Shown: positions 1 through 9,800 of the stretch, piece after piece
How positions within the stretch are numbered: position 1 is the first letter of the stretch
How the letters are laid out: the number at the start of each line of letters is the position of its first letter
Assembly (NCBI RefSeq): GCF_900113905.1
Contig: NZ_FORC01000003.1
Coordinates: forward strand, 124,001 to 188,000
Source of the DNA: Phytopseudomonas argentinensis
GTDB lineage: Bacteria; Pseudomonadota; Gammaproteobacteria; Pseudomonadales; Pseudomonadaceae
DNA length: 64,000 nucleotides
Direction: 5' to 3'
The notes under the pieces: model-generated
The model's input: the letters and a program-made list of their open reading frames with translations, nothing else
What the model was told of the DNA's origin: nothing
The model's database searches: none
Program-made: the position numbers and the translations under genes

Positions 1-828
1 GAAGCGCATTCGCGCACGATGTTCGCCGCCATGGAGCAGACCCTGGCCGAGCACCATCACGAAGTGGCGGCGGTGATCGTCGAGCCGTTGATCCAGGGTG
101 CCGGCGGCATGCGCATGTACCATCCCATCTACCTGACGCTGCTGCGCGAGGCCTGCGACCGCTACGGCGTGCACCTGATCCATGACGAGATCGCCGTCGG
201 CTTCGGGCGCACCGGCACGATGTTCGCCTGCGAGCAGGCCGGCATCACCCCGGACTTTCTGGTGCTGTCCAAGGCGCTCACCGGCGGCTACCTGCCGATG
301 GCCGCGGTGCTGACCACCGATGACGTCTACGCCGCCTTCTACGACGAGTACGCCACCCTGCGCGCCTTCCTGCACTCGCACACCTACACCGGCAACCCGC
401 TGGCCTGCGCCGCCGCCCTGGCGACCCTGGACATCTTCGAAGAGGACGGCGTGATCGAGGCCAACAAGCGCTTGGCCAAGCGCATGGCCAGTGCCACCGC
501 GCACCTGGTCGATCACCCGCATGTGGCCGAGGTGCGCCAGACCGGCATGGCGCTGGCCATCGAGATGGTCCAGGACAAGGCCGGCAAGGTCGCCTACCCC
601 TGGCAGGAGCGCCGCGGCCTCAAGGTGTACCAGCACGCCCTGAGCCGCGGCGCCTTGCTGCGGCCGCTGGGCAGCGTGGTGTACTTCCTGCCGCCCTATG
701 TGATCAGCGAGGAGCAGATCGATTTTCTCGCCGACGTCGCCAGCGAAGGCATCGACCTGGCCACCCGCACCTCGGTCAGCGTGCCGGTTGGCGACACCCG
801 CTATCCAGGTTTCCGCGACCCGGGCTAA
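1..828 (+). CDS. bioA: Adenosylmethionine-8-amino-7-oxononanoate aminotransferase, C-terminal part
   Basis: The reading frame is open from base 1, so the gene starts outside the window; 275 residues are visible and roughly 160-190 N-terminal residues are missing. It is a PLP-dependent class III aminotransferase that converts KAPA to DAPA in biotin synthesis, using S-adenosylmethionine as amino donor. The visible part holds the cofactor-binding segment DEIAVGFGRTG and the Schiff-base lysine in LSKALTGG (codon 271-273), then HTYTGNPLACAAAL, typical of BioA. The rsmE gene follows after 83 bases, the same neighbour as in P. aeruginosa. Another class III aminotransferase is possible, but motifs and context favour BioA. 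Confidence 0.88.
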   Translation, partial: EAHSRTMFAAMEQTLAEHHHEVAAVIVEPLIQGAGGMRMYHPIYLTLLREACDRYGVHLIHDEIAVGFGRTGTMFACEQAGITPDFLVLSKALTGGYLPMAAVLTTDDVYAAFYDEYATLRAFLHSHTYTGNPLACAAALATLDIFEEDGVIEANKRLAKRMASATAHLVDHPHVAEVRQTGMALAIEMVQDKAGKVAYPWQERRGLKVYQHALSRGALLRPLGSVVYFLPPYVISEEQIDFLADVASEGIDLATRTSVSVPVGDTRYPGFRDPG

Positions 829-911
829 AGGCCGCAGCAAGCCTCTGGTAACAGCAGGGGCGCCAGGTGCTTTAAACTTGGCGCTTCAACTTGCCGCTTG
901 TACCTGCCCTT

Positions 912-1631
912 ATGCGCCTTTCCCGTTTCTTTATCGATGCTCCACTCTCTCTCGGCCAACACCAACTGCCCGAAGCCCAGGCCCATTACATCGGCCGGGT
1001 ACTGCGTCATGCGGCGGGCGACGCGGTGCAACTGTTCGATGGCAGCGGCCAGGAGTTTCTCGGCGAGCTGATCGAGGTGGGCAAAAAGACCGTACGCGTC
1101 GAGTTGCGCGAACAATTCGCCGGGCAGGCCGAGTCGCCGCTGCACATCCATCTGGGCCAGGGGCTGTCGCGCGGCGAGCGCATGGACTGGGCAATCCAGA
1201 AGGCCACCGAACTCGGCGCCCAGGTGATCAGCCCGATCATCGGTGCGCGCTGCGAGGTACGCCTGAAGGACGAGCGCACCGACAAGCGCATGGCCCACTG
1301 GCGCCAGGTGGCGATCAGCGCCTGCGAGCAATGCGGTCGCTCGGTGATCCCGCTGATCAATCCCCCCATCGCGCTGGGCGACTGGCTGCAGCAAGCCCAG
1401 GCGGATCTCAAGCTGGTGCTGCACCCGGTCGCCGAGCCGCTGAGCAGCCATGCCAAACCCACCTCGCTGGCCTTTCTGATCGGGCCGGAAGGCGGCCTTA
1501 CCGACGCCGAGGTCGAGCAGGCCAAACACACCGGCTTCCATGCCGCGCGCCTTGGCCCCCGGGTGCTACGCACCGAAACCGCGCCGGTTGCCGGCCTGGC
1601 GGTGGCACAGCACCTGTGGGGCGACTTCTAG
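912..1631 (+). CDS. rsmE: 16S rRNA (uracil-1498-N3)-methyltransferase RsmE
   Basis: This 239-residue SPOUT-class methyltransferase uses SAM to methylate N3 of U1498 in the ribosome decoding region. The N-terminal PUA-like part begins MRLSRFFID. The C-terminal trefoil-knot motifs FLIGPEGGLTDAE and LGPRVLRTETAP form the SAM pocket. I chose the ATG at 912 because it matches the family N-terminus and length; an in-frame start at 891 would add seven residues of unlike sequence. It lies between bioA and a cytochrome b561 gene on the same strand. Confidence 0.93.
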   Translation: MRLSRFFIDAPLSLGQHQLPEAQAHYIGRVLRHAAGDAVQLFDGSGQEFLGELIEVGKKTVRVELREQFAGQAESPLHIHLGQGLSRGERMDWAIQKATELGAQVISPIIGARCEVRLKDERTDKRMAHWRQVAISACEQCGRSVIPLINPPIALGDWLQQAQADLKLVLHPVAEPLSSHAKPTSLAFLIGPEGGLTDAEVEQAKHTGFHAARLGPRVLRTETAPVAGLAVAQHLWGDF

Positions 1632-1745
1632 GATCCGCCCGGCAGGCCGTCGCGCACGAATGTCGCCCAGGCCAAAGGAAAACCCTGACCGATTGGCTAT
1701 CATCAGTCCATGGACGCCCCTGCAGGCCGTGATGAGAGCCCGACC

Positions 1746-2270
1746 ATGAATGACCGTTATTCGAGCGCCCAGATCCTGCTTCACTGGCTCAGCGCGCTGC
1801 TGGTCATCTGCACCCTGTCGCTGCCCTACGCCCAGGATTGGCTTGCCGATTGGCTAGGCGGCACGGGAGGCGTATTCACCCTGCACAAATCTTTGGGGCT
1901 GACGATCCTGTTGGTCACCTCGCTGCGCCTGCTGGTACGTGCTCGCCACGGCGCACCGCAGTTGCTGGCCGATGACGCCCGCTGGCAGCGCACAGCGGCC
2001 AAGCTGGCCCATGCCGCCCTGTATGTGCTGTTGCTGTCGATGCCGCTGAGCGGCCTGCTGTTCGGCAAACGCCCGCTGGAGCTGTTCTGGTTGCTGACGA
2101 TCGATCCACTGGCGGTTTCCGACACCACCCGCGCACTGGCGCGCCAGTATCACTTGACGGCCAAGTACCTGCTGTTCGCGCTGATTCTGGGCCACGCCGG
2201 CATGGCGCTCTGGCACCATTATCGACTGCGCGACGGTGTGCTCAGGGCGATGCTGCCGCGGCGCAGCTGA
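1746..2270 (+). CDS. Cytochrome b561 family protein
   Basis: A 174-residue integral membrane protein with four predicted hydrophobic segments (about 11-30, 49-68, 86-104 and 139-160). Histidines placed within or beside them (LHWL, LHKSLG, AHAALY, GHAGMALWHH) are the expected haem b ligands. Family members are di-haem cytochromes moving electrons across or within the inner membrane, often linked to superoxide or quinone oxidation. The ATG at 1746 begins MNDRYSSAQILLHW, the usual CybB-like N-terminus. It converges with chpC, 64 bases away. The electron partners cannot be deduced from sequence. Confidence 0.85.
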   Translation: MNDRYSSAQILLHWLSALLVICTLSLPYAQDWLADWLGGTGGVFTLHKSLGLTILLVTSLRLLVRARHGAPQLLADDARWQRTAAKLAHAALYVLLLSMPLSGLLFGKRPLELFWLLTIDPLAVSDTTRALARQYHLTAKYLLFALILGHAGMALWHHYRLRDGVLRAMLPRRS

Positions 2271-2323
2271 AACCTGAATCGGCGCAAGCGGCTACAACTG
2301 AGCTCTCGATCCCAGCGTACCGA

Positions 2324-2355
2324 GCCGATGCCGATCAGATCAGCTCGGCATCGGC
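2324..2355. terminator. Hairpin between convergent cytochrome b561 gene and chpC
   Basis: An 11-base inverted repeat (GCCGATGCCGA at 2324-2334 and its complement at 2345-2355) with a 10-base loop spans the last codons of chpC and the gap to the convergent gene. There is no T-run on either strand, so intrinsic termination is uncertain. Confidence 0.35.
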
Positions 2356-2805
2356 GAGCAACTGCTCCAGCCCTTCCAGATCAGGGATCCGCAGTACCGC
2401 GTCATCCACCTTCACGGCAGCCAGCTCCAGCGGCGCAAGCGCCGCGTCAGCCCGAGGAAGATCCTCGCTGACCCGCAGGGAACGAGGAATGCCTTGTACC
2501 AGCAGGGCAATGAACTTCACGTTGGCGCGGCCGCCCAGGGCATTGAGAATCGCGATGCGAGCACCGTCGCCCACCACGGCCGCGCCGCCACTGGCCGCCT
2601 CGAAGCACAGCAGTGGCAGGTTCAGGTCGCGCCAGGCCACCTGGCCGAGAAACCAGTCCGGCATACCGGCCATGGCCGGCGGCGCCCGATAGGGAATCAG
2701 CTCGGCCACCGCTACGTTGGGCAGCAGCAAGGTACGATCGGCCAGCGGCACGACCAGACCAGTCAGGCTGCTGACGCTGTTCTGGGTAACGACGGCTTGG
2801 CTCAT
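2335..2805 (-). CDS. chpC: CheW-like adaptor of the Pil-Chp system
   Basis: 156 residues with a single CheW-type fold (SSLTGLVVPLADRTLLLPNVAVAEL, shown in the range 12-36). In P. aeruginosa ChpC is the second CheW homologue of the Pil-Chp chemosensory system and is thought to couple additional input to the ChpA kinase at the pole. It is the last gene of the minus-strand cluster, 12 bases after chpB. In P. aeruginosa chpD (AraC family) and chpE (LysE family) follow; they are absent here and the convergent cytochrome b561 gene comes next. It is slightly shorter than the P. aeruginosa protein. Confidence 0.88.
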   Translation of the reverse strand: MSQAVVTQNSVSSLTGLVVPLADRTLLLPNVAVAELIPYRAPPAMAGMPDWFLGQVAWRDLNLPLLCFEAASGGAAVVGDGARIAILNALGGRANVKFIALLVQGIPRSLRVSEDLPRADAALAPLELAAVKVDDAVLRIPDLEGLEQLLADAELI

Positions 2806-2817
2806 GAAAACATCCTG

Positions 2818-3876
2818 TCAGACAACTAACGGGGTAGAAAAAGAAGGCCGACCACTGGCGCACTGCTCGGCGAGGTGCTCGACGAGCGCCGCTGCCAGCT
2901 CTCGCGGATCGGCGGTAAAGCTGCTGTAACCGCCCTCACGCAAGCTGTCGGGCATGCTCGAGCAGGCGCAACTGTCAGCTCGCTGCGTCCAGATCATCCC
3001 GCCCTGGCGCTTCACGTAGGCGGCGGCGGCACTGCCATCACTGCCCATGCCACTGAAGGCGATCACGCCACTGTTGCCAGCGTAGCGCTGGGCCAGGTTG
3101 AGCATCATCTGGTCGATCGACGGGCTGTAGGGTTCCGGCCAGGGCCGCTGGGTGACGTGCATGGCGCCGTCATCGGCAAAGCTCAGCTCGTTGCTGATCG
3201 GCACCACCACCACCTCGCCACAGCGCAGGGTGTCACCATCACGTACGGTGCCGACCCGCCACTGGCTATGGCGGCCAACGGCCTGGGGCAAGGTGGCCTC
3301 GAAGCTGGGGTCGATGTGCTGGGCATACAGAAAGGCCACCGGCAGGCCACCTGGCAGCGCGTCGAGAAACGCCTTCACTGCCGCCGGCCCGCCCAGCGAG
3401 GCCGCCAGCAGCCACACCTGCCGCGCCGGCTCACCGGCCTGCAACGGCGTATTGGCCAACACCGCCGGCAAATCGATACGACCGGGGCGCTGCGCCTCGG
3501 CCAGCACGGCCTCCAGGCCACCGCCGCTGGTGGCCAGGGCGGGATCGCCGACCAGTTTCTTCAGTTTGCCGACCAGGCGCCGCTCCCAGCGCGGGTAGTG
3601 CTCGGAGCTACGCTCCGGCGCATGGCCCTCGCCAAACAGCACCGGCACCTCGGCATCCGCCATCAGGGTATCGATCAGCGGTAGCTCATCGGACTGCATC
3701 AGGTCGACCAGCCACAGGTCCGCTTCACAAGCCTGCAGCGCCGCGTCGTCGAGACGCCCGGGGTCGCTGTTGAGTACCACCTGATAACCATTGCTGCTCA
3801 GGGCCTGCTGCAGCACATGGCGCTGCAGCGAGGTGTCGGCGATCACGGCGATACGCGCTGCGCTGGATTGGCTCAT
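2818..3876 (-). CDS. chpB: CheB-type chemoreceptor glutamate methylesterase ChpB
   Basis: 352 residues. The C-terminal CheB esterase domain shows the catalytic triad Ser160 (LAASLGG), His187 (AQHIDPS) and Asp280 (SGMGSDG); it should demethylate glutamates on the PilJ receptor, opposing PilK. The N-terminal 1-110 looks like a receiver: Asp58 (LVDLM) is kept, but the usual acidic pair is reduced (VIADTS) and the conserved lysine after strand 5 is missing (VPVLFGEG). I chose the ATG at 3876, which overlaps the chpA stop by four bases (ATGA), over the upstream in-frame ATG at 3891. Translational coupling to chpA is likely. Confidence 0.92.
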   Translation of the reverse strand: MSQSSAARIAVIADTSLQRHVLQQALSSNGYQVVLNSDPGRLDDAALQACEADLWLVDLMQSDELPLIDTLMADAEVPVLFGEGHAPERSSEHYPRWERRLVGKLKKLVGDPALATSGGGLEAVLAEAQRPGRIDLPAVLANTPLQAGEPARQVWLLAASLGGPAAVKAFLDALPGGLPVAFLYAQHIDPSFEATLPQAVGRHSQWRVGTVRDGDTLRCGEVVVVPISNELSFADDGAMHVTQRPWPEPYSPSIDQMMLNLAQRYAGNSGVIAFSGMGSDGSAAAAYVKRQGGMIWTQRADSCACSSMPDSLREGGYSSFTADPRELAAALVEHLAEQCASGRPSFSTPLVV

Positions 3877-6800
3877 GATCGCTTGGTCCATTTCTCGATG
3901 GAGCCCAGCAACAGCGACTCCTGGTACGGCTTGCCGAGGTACTCGTTGACGCCGATGCTCATCGCCCGCTCACGGTGTTTCTCACCGGTACGCGAGGTGA
4001 TCATGATGATCGGCAGGTCCTTGAGGCCTTCGTCGTGGCGAATCAGGTTGGCGACCTCGAAGCCGTCCATGCGCGGCATTTCGATGTCCAGCAACATGAT
4101 ATCGGGGCGATGCTCCTGCAACTGGGCGATGGCGTCGACCCCGTCCTTGGCGGTGAGCACGTTCATGCCGTTGCGCTCCAGCAACCGGCTGGTGACCTTG
4201 CGCACGGTAACCGAGTCGTCCACCACCATGACCAGGGTCGGGCGTTCGACCTCGGTCTCGGGCACGCTGCCGGCATCAGCCGACAGCCGCGGCCGCACCT
4301 GGTACTGCAGATGTGCATGCAGTTCGCGAATGGTTGCCAGCAGGTCGAGAATCACCACCACGCGGCCATCGCCGAGGATGGTCGCGCCGGAAATCCCCGG
4401 CACGGTGGCGAACTGCGGGCCGAGGCTCTTCACCACGATCTCCCGCGAGCCGGCCAGCGAATCCACCTGCACCGCGACCGCATGCTCGTTGGAGCGCACC
4501 AGAATCACCGGCAGCGGCAGGCTCTGCCCGACCAACTTGGGATGCTGGCCGTTGTTGAGCAGGTCACCCAGGTAGCGCAGCTCATAGGCTTGCCCGGCGT
4601 ATTCGAAACGCGGCGCATCGGGGCCGTAATAGCTTTCCAGCTCGTACGCCGAAACGCGCACGATACCTTCGATGGTATTGAGCGGAATGGCGTACAGGTC
4701 CTCGCCGGACAGCACCATCAGTGCGCGGTTGACCGACACGGTGAACGGCAGGCGAATACGGAAGGTGGTGCCCTCGCCGATCACCGAGTCGATGCTCATC
4801 GAGCCACCGAGCTGTTTGACCTCGGCATTGACCACGTCCATGCCGACGCCACGCCCGGAAATCTGCGTGACCTTCTCGGCGGTGGAGAAACCGGCCTCGA
4901 GAATGAACTGCAGGATCTCATGCTCGCCGAGGTCGGCGCCGGCGTCCATCAGGCCGCGCTCGATGGCCTTGCGGCGCACCGCATCGAGGTTGATGCCGGC
5001 ACCGTCGTCGCTCAGGGTCAGCACGATATCGCCGCCCTCACGCCCCAGTTCCAGGCGAATGCTGCCCTGCTCCGGCTTGCCGGCCTTGCTCCGTACTGCA
5101 GCGCCTTCGATACCGTGGTCGACGGCGTTACGCAGCATGTGTTCGAGCGGCGCGACGATGCGCTCGAGCACCGTACGATCCATCTCCCCATCGGCGTTGC
5201 CAACGGTGAACTCGACCTGCTTGCCCAGCTCGCTGGCGACCTGGCGCACGATACGCCGCAGGCGTGGCACCAAGCGGTCGAAGGGCACCATGCGCGTGCG
5301 CATCAGGCCTTCCTGCAACTCGGTATTGACCCGCGCCTGCTGCAACAGCAGGGTTTCCGCATCGCGGTTGCGCGAGGCCAGGGTTTCCTTGAGGTCCAGC
5401 AGGTCGGAGGCCGACTCGAACAGGGCCCGCGACAGTTGTTGCAGCTGGGAGTGGCGGTCCATCTCCAGCGGGTCGAACTCTTCGTAACCGGCGCGCTCGG
5501 CCTCGGCCTGGTAGCGGCTGAGAATCTGCGCCTGGGTTTCGGTATCCAGGCGGCGCAGCTGATCGCGCACGCGGTCGATGGTGGCTTCCATCTCGCTCAG
5601 GGTGAAGCCGAAGTCGCTGACCTGCTGCTCGACACGACCGCGGAAGATCGAGGTTTCGCCGGCCAGGTTGACCAGTCCCTCGAGCAGATCGGCCGGCACC
5701 TTGACCAGTTCCTGCGGGGCACGCCGTGCGGCAGCCTCTTCGGCAGCCACTTCGGCGCGTTGCACGAACGGCAGCACGCGGTTCTCCACCGCGGCCGCCG
5801 GCAGCTCGCTGGCGGCGACGATGGACGTCAGCGCACGCGCTACGGGCTGCTCGGGCTCGGCCGGGCGCTCGTCCTGGGGTTGTTGTTGCAGGCGCGTACG
5901 CAGCTCGTCGAGACTCTTCTGCAGGCCTTCGAAACCGGACTGCACGTCGAGGAACAGGCTGTCCGGCCAGGGCGCACCCTGGACCTGGGCTTCGGTCAGG
6001 TGCTGCTCCAGGTCATGGCTCTGGTCACCGAGCTGCTTCTGGCCCGCCAGCCGCGCACCGCCCTTGAGGGTGTGCAGGATACGCAGCAGGTCATCGATGC
6101 AGCTGGCGTCATCGCGACGTTCTTCCCAGCGACCGATGCCGGCCTCCATGGCTTCGAGCAGATCGTCGGCTTCCTCGAGGAAAATATCGAGGATCTCGTC
6201 GCTTTCAGCATCGAAGGCGTCATCCGGCGCAGCACTCAGCGGCACCGCCCGGGGCATGCTGAGCTGCTCGTCGGGGTTGGCACGCAAGCGGCGAATGGTC
6301 TCGATCAGCTCGTCACCATCCGGCACCTGGCGCTGCGAGCGCACGGCGTCGAGCATTTCGGCAAGGCGGTCGTGGCAGGCATGCAGCAGTTCGAACAGCA
6401 TCGGGCTGGGGCGCAGACGACCATTGCCGAGGTCCTCGTAGAGGAACTCCAATTCGTGGGCCAGATCGCCGATCTCGCGGATCTCCGCCATCCGCGCACC
6501 ACCCTTGAGGGTGTGCAGATCGCGCTGCAGCGACTCCAGATCGAGGCTGTTGTCGACGTCATCCATCCAGTGCGTCAGCGCTGCGCCGGCGCTGTCGATG
6601 ATGTCGAAGCCCTCCTCGAGAAAGATCTCCACCAGTTCGGGGTCACGGTCGCCATGCGCAGCAAGCTCATTACGCGCTTCGGCCGGCTCGACCGGCGCGA
6701 CGATGGCTGCTGGGACGGGCGCCTCGGGCTCCGGTTCCGGTTCCGGTTCCGGTTCCAGCCACGCTTGCTCGACCGGCTCGGGTATTACCGGCGCCTCGGG

Positions 6801-9800
6801 CTCGGCGTGCTGCTCGTCCTGGCCGCCGCGCTGGCGGAACTGGCGAATGACCGTGACCAGTTCATCGGCAGGCTGGGCCGGCTGATGCGCCTGCAGGCTG
6901 GCAAGCATGCCAAGCAGCAGCCCATGGCCCTGCTGCAGGCTGTCGGTTGCAAAGGCTGAAACGCCGTAGCGGCGGTCCACCAGGCCTTCGTACAGGGCTT
7001 CGAGCTCGTGGGCCAATTCACTGATAGGCGTCACACCGGCCATATTGGCACCGCCCTTGAGCGTGTGCATGTCGCGTTGCAACGACGACAGCAGCGTACG
7101 GTTGTCCGGCTCGGCCAGCCAACGCTGCAGATTGCCGGCGGCGCTGTCGAGGATGTCCACCGCCTCTTCGAGGAAGATCGACTCCAGTTCGTTATCGTCC
7201 GACCCGGCGACTTCAACCGGCTCGTCGAGTGGCTCTTCAGCGTCATCCAGCGCTTCCAGGGCGCGGGTCGCCTCTTCCAGCTCGACTACCTGCAGGCCCG
7301 GCACCTCGCCGGACAGCAGTGCCAACTTGGCCGGATCCAACGCTTCGTCGAACAGCGCGCGCAGGGCGGCCACGCGTTCGGGGCTGGCACTGACCTCAAG
7401 GCCGGCAGCCACCTGATCCATCATGCTGACCAAGGCTTCGTGGGCCTGCTCGGCCTCATCGAAAAAGCGTTCGCTGACCGCCAGGGTGCCGTCTTCCACG
7501 GCGCCATAGACGTCCAGCAAGGCCTCGCACAGCTCGTCGATCTGCGGCAGCTCGGCCATTTCCGCGCCGCGACCGAGGGTGGTCAATTCTTCCAGCAGGG
7601 TGTTCAGTTCCTGGCGCTCGGACGGCTGCGCGCGCCAGCGGCGCAGCAGGTCTTCGGCATCGAGCAGGATATCCATGCCTTCGGCAAGGAAGATACTGAT
7701 CAGCTGCGGGTCGCGGCTCTCGCCATGCTCATCCTGGCGCTGGCTCTGGGCGTGTTCGAGGCGTTGCTGATGCAGTTGCTGAACACGCTCCAAAAATTCT
7801 TCGGTACCCGGAATCGGTCGCAGCGGATCGCTTTCCAGCTGGGCCAGGCCCTGGCGGAACAAGGCCTGGGCTTCGACCAGGACCTCGGCTTCGGCGAGAT
7901 CCAGCGGCAGCAAGTTGACCTTGAACTCCTTGACCATCTTCTCCAGAGGCGCGGCCACTTCGGCCATCGGCAGAATGCCGGCCATGTAGGCGCTGCCCTT
8001 GAGGGTGTGCAGGGCGCGCTGCAGGTCATCGGTCACCGGCTGCGGCAGTTCACGGGCGCAATCATCGAGAAAGGCCGCCAGGGTGTCGAGATGGGTTTCC
8101 GCCTCGTTGCGGAAAATCTCCAGCAACTGCGGGTCCAGTCCTGCAGCATCTTCGTTTGCCGGTGCGGCAGCCTCGATCTCGCCCGCGGGCTCGGCTACCG
8201 CAGCAGCCGGGGCGTCATGCTTTGGGAGGCTCAGGCCCTTGGCCAGGGCGTGGGCGTCGGCCGCCAGGCGGTCGACATCATCACGCTGGCGCTGGGCCTG
8301 GGCGGCGAACTCGTCGACCAGCTCGGGCGTGAGCGCGACGACCTGATTGATCACCTGCTTGACCTCGTCACCGGGCTGGATGCTGCGGTCGAGCACGCGG
8401 TTGAGCAGGTTCTCGATCGACCAGGCCAGCTCGCCGATGACCAGCGCACGCACCATGCGGCCACTGCCCTTGAGGGTGTGGAAGGCCCGGCGAATCTCGG
8501 TCAGCGCCTCGCGGTCGTCGGTGTCGGCACACCAGCGCGGCAGGAATTCGCCGATGGTTTCCAGCACCTCGCCGGCTTCTTCGATAAAGACCTCCCGCAG
8601 TTCCTCGTCGATAGGCTCTTCATCGGCAGGCGGCGGCAGCAGGCTGGGCGGGACATCCGCTGCCGGCGGGTTGATCGCCTGCACCGGTGCGGCCATCACG
8701 TCGGCCATGGACAGCGGTTTTTCGCCTACCGGCTCCTCGACTGCGGGCGCCTCGGGCAAACCGGGCAGCTCGACTTCCGGCAGTTGCAGATCGTCCAGGT
8801 CGACTTCGTTCCACTGCGGCTCGTCGCTGCCATCCAGGTCGAGCGACTCAAGTTCCAGGGGCTGTTCTTCGAAGCCCTGGTTCGGCAGGTCGAGGGCCGG
8901 CAGCTCGGCAGCGGTCGGTTCGGCATCAACGGGTTCGAGATCACCTTGCAGCTCGTCGAGCGACCACAGCTCGTCCTCGGCGCGGCTGAGCGGCTCTGGC
9001 GCGGCGGCCGGCTGGTCGTCGAGATCGAAGGACCAGGTGTCGTCGGCAATGGAAGCCGGCTGTTCGGCAACCGGTAAAATCTTCGGTTCGCCAAGCTCCA
9101 GCGGCTCGGCGGAGAGCAGGAAGCCGTCGTCCTGCTGCGTGGTAACGGGGGTGTCCTCCAGCAGCTCGCCGTCATCCAGCGACCAGGCATCATCGGCCAC
9201 GGCGGCCTTGGCATCGGCGTAGGAGTCGTCGTCCAGCTCGCTCAGGTCAAGTGCGTAGGGATCAGCCGCGGCATCGGCTTGCCCAAGCGTCGGCGCCTCT
9301 GGTTGCTCGTCGGCCAGCGACCAGCTGTCGGCCTCGACCGAGTCGACCAACGTCTCGCTCGCCTGCTCGCCCGGCTCGATTACCTCGGTGTGCAGTTCAG
9401 GCAGCTCGGCTGGCTGAGAAGCCTGAGGCTCGGCGGTTTGTTCATCCTGGCCCCAGTGCGTATCGGCCACGTCGGTAGCCGGGTCGACGGGATCACTGGC
9501 CGGCTCCAGTTGCTCGAAAGCGGGCTCATCCAGCACGGGCAGTTCATCGGCGACCGGCGCGGCCGCTGCATCCGCCCCGGCGCTGTCGACAGCGGGAGCA
9601 GCAAGCACGTCGATGTCGTGCAGCGGATCATCCAGCGGCGCCGGCTCGTCCTCAAGGGGGGCGTCGAGAATCGAAGGCTTTTCCTGCAGCGGATAACCCA
9701 GCGCGCCGAGGCTTTCCTCGGCGACGTCGAGAATCAGGTCACCCTGGGTGGCGTGGTCTTCGGAAAGGCGCTCCAGGTAGTACTCGACGCTGGTGATGGC

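Noticed and set aside
3975..6959. Long open frame of 994 codons antisense to chpA
   Set aside because: It is the mirror frame of a high-GC gene with strong third-position bias. The chpA frame has clear domains and motifs; the antisense product has none and is rich in His/Gln/Arg.
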